A DNA stretch of 64,000 nt from Janthinobacterium sp. 61 (GCF_002846335.1 NZ_PJMQ01000001.1:5022001-5086000); one strand, 5' to 3'. Shown: positions 9,011-18,625, counted from the first letter of the stretch. Translations and numbers: made by a program. The notes: generated from the sequence alone by a model not told the origin.

Positions 9011-9468
9011 GCGGCCACCTGCAGCGGTTTTTCCATGAAGACACTGAACGGATCGTCGGGGTAGTCGCCGTACGGTCCGCGCTGTTGATAGCCGTGGCGC
9101 GCGTACAGGGCGATGGCTGCAGGCTGGTGGATGCCCGTCTCCAAGGTCAGCAAACGGCAGCCGCGCGCCAGCGCCTGTTCTTCCAGCAGGGCCAGCAGAC
9201 GCCTGGCCAGGCCCAGGCCGCGGCTGTCCGGGTGCACATACATGCGCTTGACTTCGCCGAAATCGGGCGTGACGACGATGGCGCCGCAGGCGCGCGCCGT
9301 GCCTTCTGCATCGCGGGCAACGGCAAACAGCAGGCTGTCCGGCGGCACGGACGCCAGGTCCAGCGAGTACACGCATTCGGCCGGATACAGGGTTTGTTGA
9401 TAGGCATCAAGCTCGGCGATCAGGAGCTGCACATCGGCTTGCTGGGGCGATTCCAGGCGGATTGTCAT
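9007..9468 (-). CDS. GNAT family N-acetyltransferase
   Basis: A 153-residue GNAT acetyltransferase. The acetyl-CoA binding motif A is seen as VKRMYVHPDSRGLGLARRLL, with ALYARHGYQQRGPYGDY as the C-terminal motif B. The PYGDYPDDPFSVFMEK ending is common in a GNAT subgroup of unknown substrate. I use ATG 9468 (MTIRLESPQQ); a GTG at 9507 would add 13 residues. It is the first gene of the operon that continues with the MazG-like, secreted and lipoprotein genes. Confidence 0.85.
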   Translation of the reverse strand: MTIRLESPQQADVQLLIAELDAYQQTLYPAECVYSLDLASVPPDSLLFAVARDAEGTARACGAIVVTPDFGEVKRMYVHPDSRGLGLARRLLALLEEQALARGCRLLTLETGIHQPAAIALYARHGYQQRGPYGDYPDDPFSVFMEKPLQVAA

Positions 9469-9503
9469 GGGGAATTCAAGTAGATGAGATGTTCCCCATG
9501 GTA

Positions 9504-10946
9504 TCACTGTGGTCGCGCCAGGCGCATGGACAGGCCGATGGGCGACATCACAAAGCCCATCAGTTCCTGTGCCTCGCCGCCATCGGGCGTATCGACGCCG
9601 GCGATGTCGAAGCTGCCCAGCAGCATGGCCATGGCGATCTTGATTTCCAGCAAGGCCAGATAGCGGCCGGGGCAGGTGCGTAGCCCGGCGCCGAAGGGCA
9701 TGGCGGCGCGCTTGTCGTTGGCTTCTTCATTGCCGGCCAGCCAGCGCTCGGGCCGGAAAGCCTGGGCGTCGGGAAAGTGCGCATCGGACACGCTGTCATG
9801 GCGCATCACGCACCACAGCATGCTGCCGGCGGGGACGGCCACGTCCCCCACCACCGTGTCGCGCAGCGCTTCGAGCGGGATGTAGGGCGCCACCGGCTTC
9901 AGACGCATGGCCTCGCTGGCGCACGCGCCAAGATAGTCGAGGCTGTCCATTTGCGCCAGGCTGAAGTGCGCCACGTCGGGCGCCAGACGCCGCACTTCCT
10001 CGCGCGCCTTGGCCAGGGTGTGCGGATGGCGTTGCAGCAGGTAAATCATCCAGGACAGCGTGTTGGCCGTCGTGTCTTCGCCCGCCAGCAGCATGGTCAG
10101 CACATTGCCGGCCACGGCGCGGTCGTCCACGCCACTGTCGGCTTCATCGGCGGCGGCGATCATGGCTTCGAGCAAGTTGGGCGGGCGCACGCGCCGCGCG
10201 GGATCGTGCTCCAGGCGGGCCCGCGCTTGCCGCACCAGGTCGGCCACGGCCACGTCCAGCGCCGCCACGTCGCGGTCCAGGCGCCGGTCGACGGGTAGTT
10301 TGACATAGCGCCAGTACGGCAGCATCGACAGGCTGCGCCGCGCCACGGCAGGCAGGATCGAATCGAGGTGGCGCTGGATCACGTCCTCGCCCGATTCGAG
10401 CGTATTGACTGCCGTGCCGAAGGCCAGGCCGGCGATGATGTCGACCGTGTAGCGTTTCAGGTCGCCATCGAGGCTGATCGCCTGGCCTTGTGTGGCGGCA
10501 ATGTGCCAGCGTCGCTGCAGGCGCTGCGCCACCGTCACCAGCGCCGGGAAGTAGGCCTTGATGGCGCCCGGCGCCAGGCCGGCCATGACCATGCGGCGTT
10601 GGTTGCGCCATTGCGTGCCCTCGGCCAGGAACAGGCCCGGGTTGCCGCCCATTTCCACCGAAACCGTATAGCTCGACAAGGGGCGCCGGAAGCCATCCGG
10701 GCGGTCGCGCAGCACGGCAGCCACGACTTCGCTGTCGGCCACCACCAGCACCAGGGTGCGGCCGAACCAGGCGCGTACGTAGGGGCCATAGCGCCGCACC
10801 CAGCCTTCCACGTCGCGGTGGATACGCGGCAGTTTCACTTGCAGCGCGTTGCCGATAATGGGCAGGGCAAACGGCCCCGGCAATTGGCGGATCTGCCGCA
10901 GGGGCGGAGTGGTGGCGGGCGCGGCGGCGTGGTCGAGTGGTGGCAT
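9504..10946 (-). CDS. Cytochrome P450
   Basis: A 480-residue cytochrome P450 monooxygenase. Haem ligand Cys425 lies in FGAGLRTCPGR; the I-helix oxygen motif is AGEDTT (about 287-292); the K-helix ExxR is EAMR; and FRPERW matches the PERF region. Start ATG 10946 has AGGAG eight nt upstream. No ferredoxin or ferredoxin reductase gene is adjacent, so electrons must come from elsewhere. It is divergent from an AraC-type gene (114-bp gap), a likely regulator. The substrate cannot be predicted from the sequence. Confidence 0.9.
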   Translation of the reverse strand: MPPLDHAAAPATTPPLRQIRQLPGPFALPIIGNALQVKLPRIHRDVEGWVRRYGPYVRAWFGRTLVLVVADSEVVAAVLRDRPDGFRRPLSSYTVSVEMGGNPGLFLAEGTQWRNQRRMVMAGLAPGAIKAYFPALVTVAQRLQRRWHIAATQGQAISLDGDLKRYTVDIIAGLAFGTAVNTLESGEDVIQRHLDSILPAVARRSLSMLPYWRYVKLPVDRRLDRDVAALDVAVADLVRQARARLEHDPARRVRPPNLLEAMIAAADEADSGVDDRAVAGNVLTMLLAGEDTTANTLSWMIYLLQRHPHTLAKAREEVRRLAPDVAHFSLAQMDSLDYLGACASEAMRLKPVAPYIPLEALRDTVVGDVAVPAGSMLWCVMRHDSVSDAHFPDAQAFRPERWLAGNEEANDKRAAMPFGAGLRTCPGRYLALLEIKIAMAMLLGSFDIAGVDTPDGGEAQELMGFVMSPIGLSMRLARPQ

Positions 10947-11060
10947 GACAAGCTCCTGTTTCAGTGGGAACGATGACATGACTGTAGCGCGCTTGCGTTC
11001 GCGCGTCTTGAACGAATACGACATCGCGCGGCGCCCGCAATTGCCGGTACAATCGTCGCC

Positions 11061-11927
11061 ATGCCTGCCGCCCAGACGCCCCCACCGCCCCTGACCCGCC
11101 TGATCGCGCCGCGCACCGCGCTCGCTTCCTGCGTGCGCGCCTTCCTCGTGCGCGACACCACCGGCTGTGCGCTCTTGCCGCCGGCGCAGCGCCTGAACCG
11201 TTTCCCCGCCACGCCCATGTGCTGCCTGCTGTGGACCGTCGCTGGCGAGGTCGAGGCGGCGGCACCTGGCCCCGACCTGCTGCATGTGCGCATGCCGCCA
11301 GCCCTGTTCAGTGGCCCGCGCGGCTATCCGCTGGTCAGCTACAACCCCGGCCCCGTGCACTCGTTCATGGTGATGCTGTATCCGGCCGCCCTGCACGCGC
11401 TGACGGGCATCGACATGGCAGTTATGTTCGACCAGGTGCGCCCGCTCGAACCGCTGTTCGATGCCGACTGGCTGGCGCTGTCCGATGCCGTGCTGGCCGC
11501 ACCCGACGACGCGGCGCGCATCGCGCTGGTGGAGGCCTTCCTGGCGCCGCGCTGGGCGGTGGCGCGCGGAAATGGCGACCATCCGGCCGGCGCCATGCAG
11601 GACTGGGTGCGCCGCCTGGGTGTGCAAGCGGCATCGACGGGCCTGGCCAGCGGCGTGCGCAATATCGAGCGCCGCATCAAGGCCTGGGCCGGCCAGCCCA
11701 TGCGCACCTTGCGCCGCATGCGCCGCGCGGAGCAGTCGTTTCTCGACGCGCGCGAGGCCATGCTGCAAGGCAATGCTTCATGGAGCGATATCGCCGCCGA
11801 GGGCGGCTACGCCGACCAAGCCCATCTGTGCCGCGAGGTGCGCGCCATCACGGGCTTGAGCCCCACCGAACTGGCGCGCGCCAGCCGCGATGATGAAAGT
11901 TACTGGGTCTACCGAGTGTGGGCGTAG
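11061..11927 (+). CDS. AraC family transcriptional regulator
   Basis: A 288-residue regulator. The C-terminal two-HTH AraC domain covers about residues 195-280 (NIERRIKAWAGQPMRTLRRM, then WSDIAAEGGYADQAHLCREV and GLSPTEL). The N-terminal ligand domain resembles the DUF6597-like region found in many AraC proteins (FSGPRGYPLVSYNPGPVHSF). It is divergent from the P450 gene, which it probably controls. Its TAG stop (11925-11927) lies inside the left end of the repeat at 11924-12022. Confidence 0.85.
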   Translation: MPAAQTPPPPLTRLIAPRTALASCVRAFLVRDTTGCALLPPAQRLNRFPATPMCCLLWTVAGEVEAAAPGPDLLHVRMPPALFSGPRGYPLVSYNPGPVHSFMVMLYPAALHALTGIDMAVMFDQVRPLEPLFDADWLALSDAVLAAPDDAARIALVEAFLAPRWAVARGNGDHPAGAMQDWVRRLGVQAASTGLASGVRNIERRIKAWAGQPMRTLRRMRRAEQSFLDAREAMLQGNASWSDIAAEGGYADQAHLCREVRAITGLSPTELARASRDDESYWVYRVWA

Positions 11928-12022
11928 GTCGGATGAGGTCCGAAGGACCGTCATCCGACAACGTCGTTGGCGAGGCCGGTGGTGGTGTCGGATTACGCGG
12001 CGTTGCCGCTAATCCGACCTAC
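11924..12022. repeat. REP-like intergenic element, copy 2
   Basis: Bounded by GTAGGTCGGATGAGG (from 11924) and CGCTAATCCGACCTAC (12007-12022), with inner CATCCGACAAC and GTCGGATTACGC copies. It fills the whole space between two convergent genes. The GTAG end gives the AraC gene its TAG, and the other end gives the acetolactate synthase gene its TAG (12019-12021). Confidence 0.8.
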
Positions 12023-13770
12023 CGTTCGCTGTACACTTTTCCCTTGGATAGGGTGACTTCATGGTGGCCCGCGCCGGGCGCCATCATGGGGAAGCAGTTT
12101 TCTGCGCCATGCACGCGCACGTCGAGGAAGCAGGGGCCTTCGGATGCCAGGCAGGCGGCCAACGCTGCATCGAGTTCCTCGCGCCGGCTCACCGTGTGCG
12201 CTTGCCAGCCAAACGCACGCGCCAGGGCGACGAAATCGGGCAGCGCTTCCGTGTAGCTGTGGCTGTAGCGCTCGCCGTGGTGCAGCTCCTGCCACTGGCG
12301 CACCATGCCCATATAGCCATTGTTCGACAATACCACTTTGACGGGCAGGCGGTGCTGCACTGCCGTCGCCAGTTCCTGGATATTCATCAAAATCGAGGCG
12401 TCGCCGCTGACACACACGACGCGCTTGCCGGGATGGGCGACCTGCGCGCCGATGGCGGCCGGCAAGCCATAACCCATGGTGCCGGCGCCGCCCGAGGTGA
12501 GCCAGCGGCGCGGCTGCTCGAAACGCAAGTGCTGCGCCGCCCACATCTGGTGCTGGCCCACGTCGGTGGATACGATGGCGTCCTGTCCGTCCAGGGCCGC
12601 CTGCAGCCGCTGCATCAGCGCCTGCGGCGCGATCACTTCCGGCGTGTCGTCGAAGGCCAGCGAATTGTGCGCGCGCCAGCCATCGATGCGCCGCCACCAC
12701 GGCTGGCGGTCCGCCAGCAAGCGTCCGCGCAGCTGCGCCAGCAGGGCGGTGAGCACGGGCGCGCAGTCGCCGCGCAGGGCCACGTCGGCGCGCACCACCT
12801 TGTCTATCGACGCCGGGTCGATATCGACGTGGATGATCTTTGCGCCAGGACAAAAGGCATCCAGGCGCCCCGTGACCCTGTCGTCGAAGCGGGCGCCGAC
12901 GCAGACGATCAGGTCCGCATGGTGCATGGCCAGGTTCGCTTCCAGCGTGCCATGCATGCCCAGCATGCCCAGGAAGGCGGGGTGCGAGGCGGGAAAGGCG
13001 CCCAGGCCCAGCAGGGTCAGGGTACAGGGCGCGGCCGCCAGCTTGACCAGTTGGCCGAAGGTGGCGCAGGCATCCAGGCCGGAATTGATGAGACCCCCGC
13101 CGCCATAGAACACGGGCTGGCGCGCGGAGGCGATCAGGCTGGCGGCCCGTTCCAGGTCAGTACTGTCGGGCAGGGGCGCGGCCGCTGCGGCGACGGGCGG
13201 CAGCGGCGTGCTTGCCGCGACCTGCGCCAGCTGCATATCCTTGGGAAAATCGATCAGCACGGGGCCGGGCCTTCCCTGCGTGGCTTGCGCGTACGCTTCC
13301 TGCACCACGGCCGCCGTTTCTTCTGCCGTGCGGATCTGCCGGTTCCACTTGGTGACGGGGCGCGAAATGCCCAGCGCATCGCATTCCTGGAAGGCGTTTG
13401 TACCGATGCTGGTGGTGGCCACCTGGCCGCTGATGCAGATGACGGGAATCGAATCGCACAGGGCGTCGAGCAAGCCCGTGGTGGTGTTGCTCATGCCGGG
13501 GCCGGAGGTGACGAAGACGACGCCGGGCCGGCCCGTGCTGCGCGCATAACCTTCGGCCGCGTGCACGGCTGCCTGTTCGTGGCGCACCAGCACGTGGCGC
13601 AAACGGGGCTGGGCGTGCAGCGCGTCGTACAGGGGCAGCACGGCGCCGCCCGGGTAGCCGAAGACGGTGTCGACGCCCAGGGCGAGCAGAGTGTCGATGA
13701 GGGTGCTGGCGCCGTTGCGCGGCGCAAGATCGTGGGCGGGAGCGAGGAGGGGGGCGGGATCGGGTTTCAT
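12019..13770 (-). CDS. ilvB: Acetolactate synthase, large (catalytic) subunit
   Basis: A 583-residue ThDP enzyme making acetolactate/acetohydroxybutyrate for branched-chain amino acids. The N-terminal domain has [14 protein letters not shown] and the catalytic Glu in [16 protein letters not shown]. The central FAD domain contains [18 protein letters not shown] and [11 protein letters not shown]. The C-terminal ThDP motif runs from [15 protein letters not shown] to [13 protein letters not shown]. No small regulatory subunit (IlvH/IlvN) gene is adjacent, so this may be a second, stand-alone or catabolic-leaning isozyme. It is divergent from an Lrp-type gene, and a dyad lies directly before its start (13778-13801). 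Confidence 0.88.
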   Translation of the reverse strand: MKPDPAPLLAPAHDLAPRNGASTLIDTLLALGVDTVFGYPGGAVLPLYDALHAQPRLRHVLVRHEQAAVHAAEGYARSTGRPGVVFVTSGPGMSNTTTGLLDALCDSIPVICISGQVATTSIGTNAFQECDALGISRPVTKWNRQIRTAEETAAVVQEAYAQATQGRPGPVLIDFPKDMQLAQVAASTPLPPVAAAAAPLPDSTDLERAASLIASARQPVFYGGGGLINSGLDACATFGQLVKLAAAPCTLTLLGLGAFPASHPAFLGMLGMHGTLEANLAMHHADLIVCVGARFDDRVTGRLDAFCPGAKIIHVDIDPASIDKVVRADVALRGDCAPVLTALLAQLRGRLLADRQPWWRRIDGWRAHNSLAFDDTPEVIAPQALMQRLQAALDGQDAIVSTDVGQHQMWAAQHLRFEQPRRWLTSGGAGTMGYGLPAAIGAQVAHPGKRVVCVSGDASILMNIQELATAVQHRLPVKVVLSNNGYMGMVRQWQELHHGERYSHSYTEALPDFVALARAFGWQAHTVSRREELDAALAACLASEGPCFLDVRVHGAENCFPMMAPGAGHHEVTLSKGKVYSER

Positions 13771-13777
13771 GGGTCTA

Positions 13778-13801
13778 TTTTCTGCTTGCCCTGGCAGAAA
13801 A
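13778..13801. promoter_or_regulatory. Inverted repeat between ilvB and the Lrp-type gene
   Basis: TTTTCTGC (13778-13785) and GCAGAAAA (13794-13801) are perfect 8-bp arms with an 8-nt spacer, centred 20 bp before the ilvB start. A shorter dyad GAAT-N5-ATTC lies at 13823-13835. Both are A/T-flanked as expected for Lrp/AsnC operators, so the neighbouring regulator is the natural candidate binder. Confidence 0.5.
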
Positions 13802-13869
13802 GGCTGCTGGTTTTCTCGGATAGAATGTAGTATTCAGTAAAATTTGCTGTGAAATAAGGATATGACAGA

Positions 13870-14331
13870 ATGAAGCTGGACAAATTCGACCTCGCCATCC
13901 TGACGGCCTTGCAGCAGGATGCCCGCATCAGCCTGCACGAGCTGAGCGCCAGGGTGGGCCTGACCTCGTCACCATGCTGGGCGCGCATCAAGCGCATGGA
14001 AGACGATGGCGTCATCGAGGGCTATACGGTGAACGTCAACGCGGCCAAGGTGGGGCTGGCCGACACCGTCATCGTGCAAGTCACGCTGGACGACCATTCG
14101 GACCAGGCCCTGTTCGAATTCGGCCACGCCCTGGCCATGATCCCGGAAGTGCTGGAAGCGTTTCTCGTCTCCGGCGACTACGATTACTACCTGCGCATCG
14201 CCGTCAGCGACACGCGCGACTACGAACGCCTGCTGCGCGAGCGTTTATATAAAATCCCCGGCATCCGCCACAGCAAATCGAGCTTTGTCTTGCGCCAGCT
14301 CAAACAGAGTTACTTGCCACTGCAACGTTAA
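13870..14331 (+). CDS. Lrp/AsnC family transcriptional regulator
   Basis: A 153-residue Lrp-type regulator. The N-terminal winged HTH (residues 1-60) includes DLAILTALQQDARISLHELS and SSPCWARIKRMEDDGVI; the C-terminal RAM ligand/oligomerisation domain carries FLVSGDYDYYLRIAV. The length is that of the E. coli Lrp group. It is divergent from ilvB across 99 bp, suggesting amino-acid-responsive control of ilvB and autoregulation. Confidence 0.9.
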   Translation: MKLDKFDLAILTALQQDARISLHELSARVGLTSSPCWARIKRMEDDGVIEGYTVNVNAAKVGLADTVIVQVTLDDHSDQALFEFGHALAMIPEVLEAFLVSGDYDYYLRIAVSDTRDYERLLRERLYKIPGIRHSKSSFVLRQLKQSYLPLQR

Positions 14332-14424
14332 TCCCCTGCACGGCGGGAGTTTTTCCCTAGTCCATTGGTGGCCGCTGCCTGATACTGGACAGTAATAAAA
14401 ACCATGATAAAACTGGGGACCCGC

Positions 14425-16917
14425 ATGAAATTGACTTTATTCGCTGCCGCCGCCATGGCGCTGTGCCAGGCGCAGGCCGCCGACCTTGCCGCTGACGCCA
14501 GCACGATCATCGCCGTCGACTTGCCCACCGTCATCATCACGGGCAGCATGCCGCTGCCTACCGTGGATCAGCCGCGCGATACCTTGGCCGCACCCGTGCA
14601 GACGGCCAGCGCGCAGCAGATCGCCCGCAGCGATGCGCTCGACATTTCAGCCTTCTTGCGCCGCAACCTGGGCAGCGTGGTGGTGAACGAGGTGCAAAAC
14701 AACCCGTTCCAGCCCGACGTCAGCTACCGCGGCTACACGGCTTCGCCCTTGCTGGGCACGCCGCAAGGCCTGTCCGTGTATCTGGACGGCATGCGGCTGA
14801 ACCAGCCGTTTGGCGACGTCGTCAGCTGGGACTTGATCCCGCGCCTGGCGATAGCCTCGCTGACCCTGATGCCCGGCTCGAATCCCCTGTTCGGCCTCAA
14901 CACCCTGGGCGGCGCGCTGGCCCTGCAAACCAAGGATGGCAAGAGCAGTCCCGGCACCGCCATCGAAGCGCGCCTGGGCTCGAACCAGCGGCGCGCCGTC
15001 GAGTTCGAGCATGGCGGCAGCAATGCGCAGGGCTGGCACTGGTATGTGACGGGCAACCGTTTCAAGGAAGATGGCTGGCGCGACGATTCACCGTCCGACG
15101 TGCGCCAGGTGTTCGGCAAGCTGGGCTGGAGCGATGCACGCACGGACATTGCCGCCACCGTGGCGCACGCGGACAATGCGCTGACGGGCAATGGCTTGCA
15201 GGAACAGCGCCTGCTGGCGCGCGACTACCGCAGCGTGTACACCAAGCCCGATTTGACGCAGAACAAGTCGACCCTGCTGAACCTGACGGGCAAGCACCAG
15301 GCCAGCGATGCCTTGCTATTGTCCGGCAATGTGTACTACCGCAAGATCGATACGCACACCTTCAATGGCGACTTGAACGACGAGTCGCTCGACCAGTCCG
15401 TCTACCAGCCTGGTGCGGCCGAGCGGGCGGCGCTGGCGGCGGCCGGCTACACGGGTTTTCCCGCCAGCGGGGCGAATGCAAGCAATACGCCTTTCCCCAA
15501 GTGGCGCTGCATCGGCAATGTGCTGCTGAACGATGAGCCAGCCGAAAAATGCAACGGCATGATCAACCGCAGCCACACGCAGCAGGAAAACTATGGTTTT
15601 TCGGGCCAGTTCACCGTGCTGGCCGACGTGGCCGGCGCGCGCCATGCCGTCACGGCCGGCGCCGCCTTTGATGCGAGCCACGCTACGTTCCGCCAGAGCA
15701 GCCAGTTCGGCTATCTGAATCCGGACCGCAGCATCACGCCCGTCGCGTTCTTTGCCGACGGCACGGAAATCGATGACGACGGCACGCCCGTGGACAACCG
15801 GGTCGACTTGAGCGGGCGCATGCGCACCTGGAGCGTGTATGCGAGCGATAGCATTACGCTCAATCAAGATTTAACGTTGACCGTTTCCGGCCGCTACAAC
15901 CGCAGCACGGTGCGCAACCGCGATGCCATCACGCCCGGCGGCGGCAGCGGTTCGCTCGATGGCGACCACCGTTTCAGCCGCTTCAATCCCGCCATCGGCC
16001 TGGCTTATGCGCCGGCCGCCGGCATCGGCGCCTACCTCGGTTACAACGAAGGCAGCCGCACGCCGACGGCCATCGAACTCGGTTGCGCCGATCCGGAAAA
16101 CCCATGCCGTTTGCCCAACGCCATGGCCGGCGACCCGCCATTAAGACAGGTGGTGACGAAGACGTGGGAAGCGGGTGTGCGCGGCAAGCTCGCCAGCGTG
16201 GCCCGCTGGAGCGCGGGCGTGTTCCGCGCGGAAAACCACGACGATATCCTGTTCGTGGCCGATAACCAGGCCGGCTTTGGCTACTTCAAGAATTTCGGCA
16301 AGACGCGCCACCAGGGCGTCGAGCTGGCGGTCGATGGCAAGGCGGGCGCGCTGGATTTCGGCGTCAATTACACGTGGTTGCAGGCGACGTATCAAAGCCG
16401 CGAGCTTGTCAACGGCAGCGCCAACAGCAGCAGCGACGCGCAAGCGCCCGGCCTCGAAGGCAATATTGTCATCACGCCTGGCAACCGGATTCCCCTGACG
16501 CCCAGCCATATTTTCAAGGCGCACGTGGATGTCCAGGGCGGACGCGACTGGACGGTGGGCCTGGCCATGACGGCCGTCTCCAGCGCCTATGCGCGCGGCA
16601 ATGAAAACAACCAGCACCAGGCAGGTGGACCAGCGTATCTGGGATCGGGCAAGAGCGGCGGCTATGCCGTGGTCGAGCTGAATGGCAAATACCAGCTGAC
16701 GCCGCGGCTCAGCATATTTGCCCAGGTGAATAACCTGCTCGACCGGAAATATGCGACGGCGGCCCAACTGGGCGCGACGGGTTTCGATGCCAGCGGCAAT
16801 TTCAGTGCCCGGCCGCTGCCCGCCGTGAACGGCGCGTATCCGATGGTCAACGCGACCTTCTATGCGGCCGGGGCGCCGCGCAGCGTGAATGCGGGCTTGC
16901 GCTATGTATTTAATTAG
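14425..16917 (+). CDS. TonB-dependent outer-membrane receptor
   Basis: An 830-residue outer-membrane TonB-dependent transporter. Signal peptide MKLTLFAAAAMALCQAQAA; a TonB-box-like segment TVIITGSMPLP (about 33-43); plug domain about 55-170 (VSYRGYTASPLLGTPQGLSV, GSNPLFGLNTLGGALAL); then the beta-barrel with CxnxM-type extracellular Cys pairs (WRCIG...EKCNG, GCADPENPC) and a terminal strand ending GLRYVFN. Ligand unknown; no siderophore or B12 genes are nearby. ATG 14425 is preferred over 14404 because it starts directly at the signal peptide and has GGGGA upstream. Confidence 0.88.
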   Translation: MKLTLFAAAAMALCQAQAADLAADASTIIAVDLPTVIITGSMPLPTVDQPRDTLAAPVQTASAQQIARSDALDISAFLRRNLGSVVVNEVQNNPFQPDVSYRGYTASPLLGTPQGLSVYLDGMRLNQPFGDVVSWDLIPRLAIASLTLMPGSNPLFGLNTLGGALALQTKDGKSSPGTAIEARLGSNQRRAVEFEHGGSNAQGWHWYVTGNRFKEDGWRDDSPSDVRQVFGKLGWSDARTDIAATVAHADNALTGNGLQEQRLLARDYRSVYTKPDLTQNKSTLLNLTGKHQASDALLLSGNVYYRKIDTHTFNGDLNDESLDQSVYQPGAAERAALAAAGYTGFPASGANASNTPFPKWRCIGNVLLNDEPAEKCNGMINRSHTQQENYGFSGQFTVLADVAGARHAVTAGAAFDASHATFRQSSQFGYLNPDRSITPVAFFADGTEIDDDGTPVDNRVDLSGRMRTWSVYASDSITLNQDLTLTVSGRYNRSTVRNRDAITPGGGSGSLDGDHRFSRFNPAIGLAYAPAAGIGAYLGYNEGSRTPTAIELGCADPENPCRLPNAMAGDPPLRQVVTKTWEAGVRGKLASVARWSAGVFRAENHDDILFVADNQAGFGYFKNFGKTRHQGVELAVDGKAGALDFGVNYTWLQATYQSRELVNGSANSSSDAQAPGLEGNIVITPGNRIPLTPSHIFKAHVDVQGGRDWTVGLAMTAVSSAYARGNENNQHQAGGPAYLGSGKSGGYAVVELNGKYQLTPRLSIFAQVNNLLDRKYATAAQLGATGFDASGNFSARPLPAVNGAYPMVNATFYAAGAPRSVNAGLRYVFN

Positions 16918-16935
16918 GTTTTCTTGACACTCAAG

Positions 16936-17053
16936 ATGCCTGACAAAACCGTAGCGAGCGGATGGGATTTGTGGCTAAGAAGCGCAACCGTACTCTAGTA
17001 CGGTGAGCATCGCAGGCCGCAAAGCGTGCCGCGCAGTAGGTTTGGTCAGGCAT
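16936..17053. repeat. Intergenic inverted-repeat element, second family
   Basis: Outer arms ATGCCTGACAAAACC (16936-16950) and GGTTTGGTCAGGCAT (17039-17053) match at 14 of 15 positions. Inside is a perfect hairpin CCGTACT-CT-AGTACGG (16988-17003). The element lies between the convergent receptor and response-regulator genes, and its right arm contains the regulator's TGA stop (17046-17048). It differs in sequence from the GTAGGTCGGATTA elements. Confidence 0.6.
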
Positions 17054-17720
17054 TCGGCAGAACGTGTTCGATGACCCCGTTGCGTAAGGCCAGGTGGACC
17101 AAAGCGGCGGGGCCGGGCACGTCGAGCTTTTCCTTGATGCAGGTCTGGTGGTTGGCCACCGTCTTGCTGCTCACGTGCAGCAGGCGGGCGCAGTCGGCGG
17201 CGCTGCGGCCTTCGGCCAGCAGGCGGAAGATTTCGAATTCGCGCTGGCTCAGACTGCTCAAACGCTGCGCTTCCATGCGGGCCGTACCCTGTAGCACGGC
17301 GGGGGCGCTATGCGGGTCGAGGTAGCGCCGGCCTGCGTGGGCGGCGCGCACGGCATCTACCAGGTGCTCCGGGTCGGCTTGCTTGCTGACGAAGCCGCAG
17401 GCACCACCATCGAGTGCGCGCGCGATCAGCTGCGGCGTGTCGTGCATGCTGAATACCAGCACGCGCGCGTCGGCATCGCGGGCCAGCAGCTTGCGCAGCA
17501 ATTCCAGGCCGCCGATGCCGGGCATGGACAAATCCGTCACGCACACATCGGGGGCCTGCTCCAGATACAGGGCATACGCCGTTTCGCCATTTCCCGCCTC
17601 GGCCACGACGGCGATGTCGCCGCCCTGTTCCAGCAGGCGCCGGTAGCCCGTGCGCACCACCGGGTGGTCATCCACCAGCATCACGCGGATCGCTTGCAGG
17701 GCGCTGTTCATGGCGTTCAT
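17046..17720 (-). CDS. NarL/FixJ family response regulator
   Basis: A 224-residue two-component regulator. The receiver domain shows the acidic pair in VMLVDDHPVV, phosphoacceptor Asp in CVTDLSMPG, and the conserved Lys in FVSKQADP. The LuxR-type HTH (LSQREFEIFRLLAEGRSAADCARLLHVSSKTVANH) lies at about 155-205. The start at 17720 forms ATGA with the kinase stop, so kinase and regulator are coupled. Targets are unknown; the AIM24 operon upstream of the kinase is a candidate. Confidence 0.9.
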   Translation of the reverse strand: MNAMNSALQAIRVMLVDDHPVVRTGYRRLLEQGGDIAVVAEAGNGETAYALYLEQAPDVCVTDLSMPGIGGLELLRKLLARDADARVLVFSMHDTPQLIARALDGGACGFVSKQADPEHLVDAVRAAHAGRRYLDPHSAPAVLQGTARMEAQRLSSLSQREFEIFRLLAEGRSAADCARLLHVSSKTVANHQTCIKEKLDVPGPAALVHLALRNGVIEHVLPNA

Positions 17721-18625
17721 GCCGCGCACCGTGCCGCCAGGGCCACTTCGATGCGCAAGCCGTTGCCCAGCGCGCTGATCCAGCGGATATGGCCGCGCAG
17801 GCCCGCCACTCTTTCACGCATGCCCAGCATGCCGAAGCCATCTGCTGGCGTTTTTTCCTGGGGCAAACCCTGGCCATTGTCTTCGATGGCCAGGTGCAGC
17901 AAGCCGTGCGTATCGGCGCGCAATTCCACCGTGGCCTGGTCGGCGCCCGCGTGGCGCGCCACGTTCGTCAAGCCTTCCTGCACCAGGCGGTAGATGGCGG
18001 TGGCGGTGCTGTCGTCGAGGTCGGCGGGGATGGCGTGCGGCGCGAAATGGCAAACGATGCCGTGCTGCTGCGCCCAGCTGTCGCACAGCGTCTGCAGGGC
18101 CGCTTCCAGGCCCAGGCTGTCGAGTACGGGCGGGCGCAATCGGCGCAGCATGGTGCGCACCATCGCATGCAGCGTTTCCGCCGAGCGGGCGATACTGGCG
18201 GCGCAGGCTTGCACGTTCGCCTGGTCGCCATCGCGCGCGCGCAGGATGTAGCTGGCGGCGGCGCGGATGGCCGTGCAGTCTTGTCCCACTTCATCGTGCA
18301 GCTCGCGCGCCAGCGCGCAGCGCTCCTCCTCCTGCGCGCGCAGCAGGCGCTGCGTGAGGGCGCGGTTCTGCGCCAGCAGCAGGGCCACCTGCCGCCCGCG
18401 CTGCACGGCAAAGGCAGCCATCGCCAGCACCAGCAGCAGCAGGCTCAGGGCTAATTCGTCGAGTTGCCAGTGTTCCTGGCGCCAGAGGGCGTGCGTCAGC
18501 CGTTCGGCCAGGTCCAGCCTGGCGGCCAGCAGGAAAAAAGCCAGTGCCAGCGCGCAGCACACGATGCTGCGCCGGACCGGCCGCGTGCCTGAGCGGCCGC
18601 TGACGGCCAGTTGGTAGTGTTCCAT
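17717..18625 (-). CDS. Sensor histidine kinase, NarX/UhpB (HisKA_3) type
   Basis: A 302-residue membrane kinase. Two hydrophobic segments (about 25-45 and 63-83) enclose a short periplasmic loop. The HisKA_3 phosphoacceptor is ARELHDEVGQD; the ATPase domain has the N-box NVARHAGA and DNGQGLP, with GMLGMRERV as G2. ATG 18625 has AGGGAG upstream; a longer open frame to 18844 is not convincing. There is almost no extracytoplasmic sensor domain, so the signal may be membrane-borne or need a partner. Confidence 0.88.
   Translation of the reverse strand: MEHYQLAVSGRSGTRPVRRSIVCCALALAFFLLAARLDLAERLTHALWRQEHWQLDELALSLLLLVLAMAAFAVQRGRQVALLLAQNRALTQRLLRAQEEERCALARELHDEVGQDCTAIRAAASYILRARDGDQANVQACAASIARSAETLHAMVRTMLRRLRPPVLDSLGLEAALQTLCDSWAQQHGIVCHFAPHAIPADLDDSTATAIYRLVQEGLTNVARHAGADQATVELRADTHGLLHLAIEDNGQGLPQEKTPADGFGMLGMRERVAGLRGHIRWISALGNGLRIEVALAARCAA

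Noticed and set aside
12061..13830. Long plus-strand open frame opposite ilvB (589 codons)
   Set aside because: It is Arg/Gly/His-rich with no recognisable domain, and lies fully antisense to a well-supported enzyme gene; typical of high-GC third-position bias.
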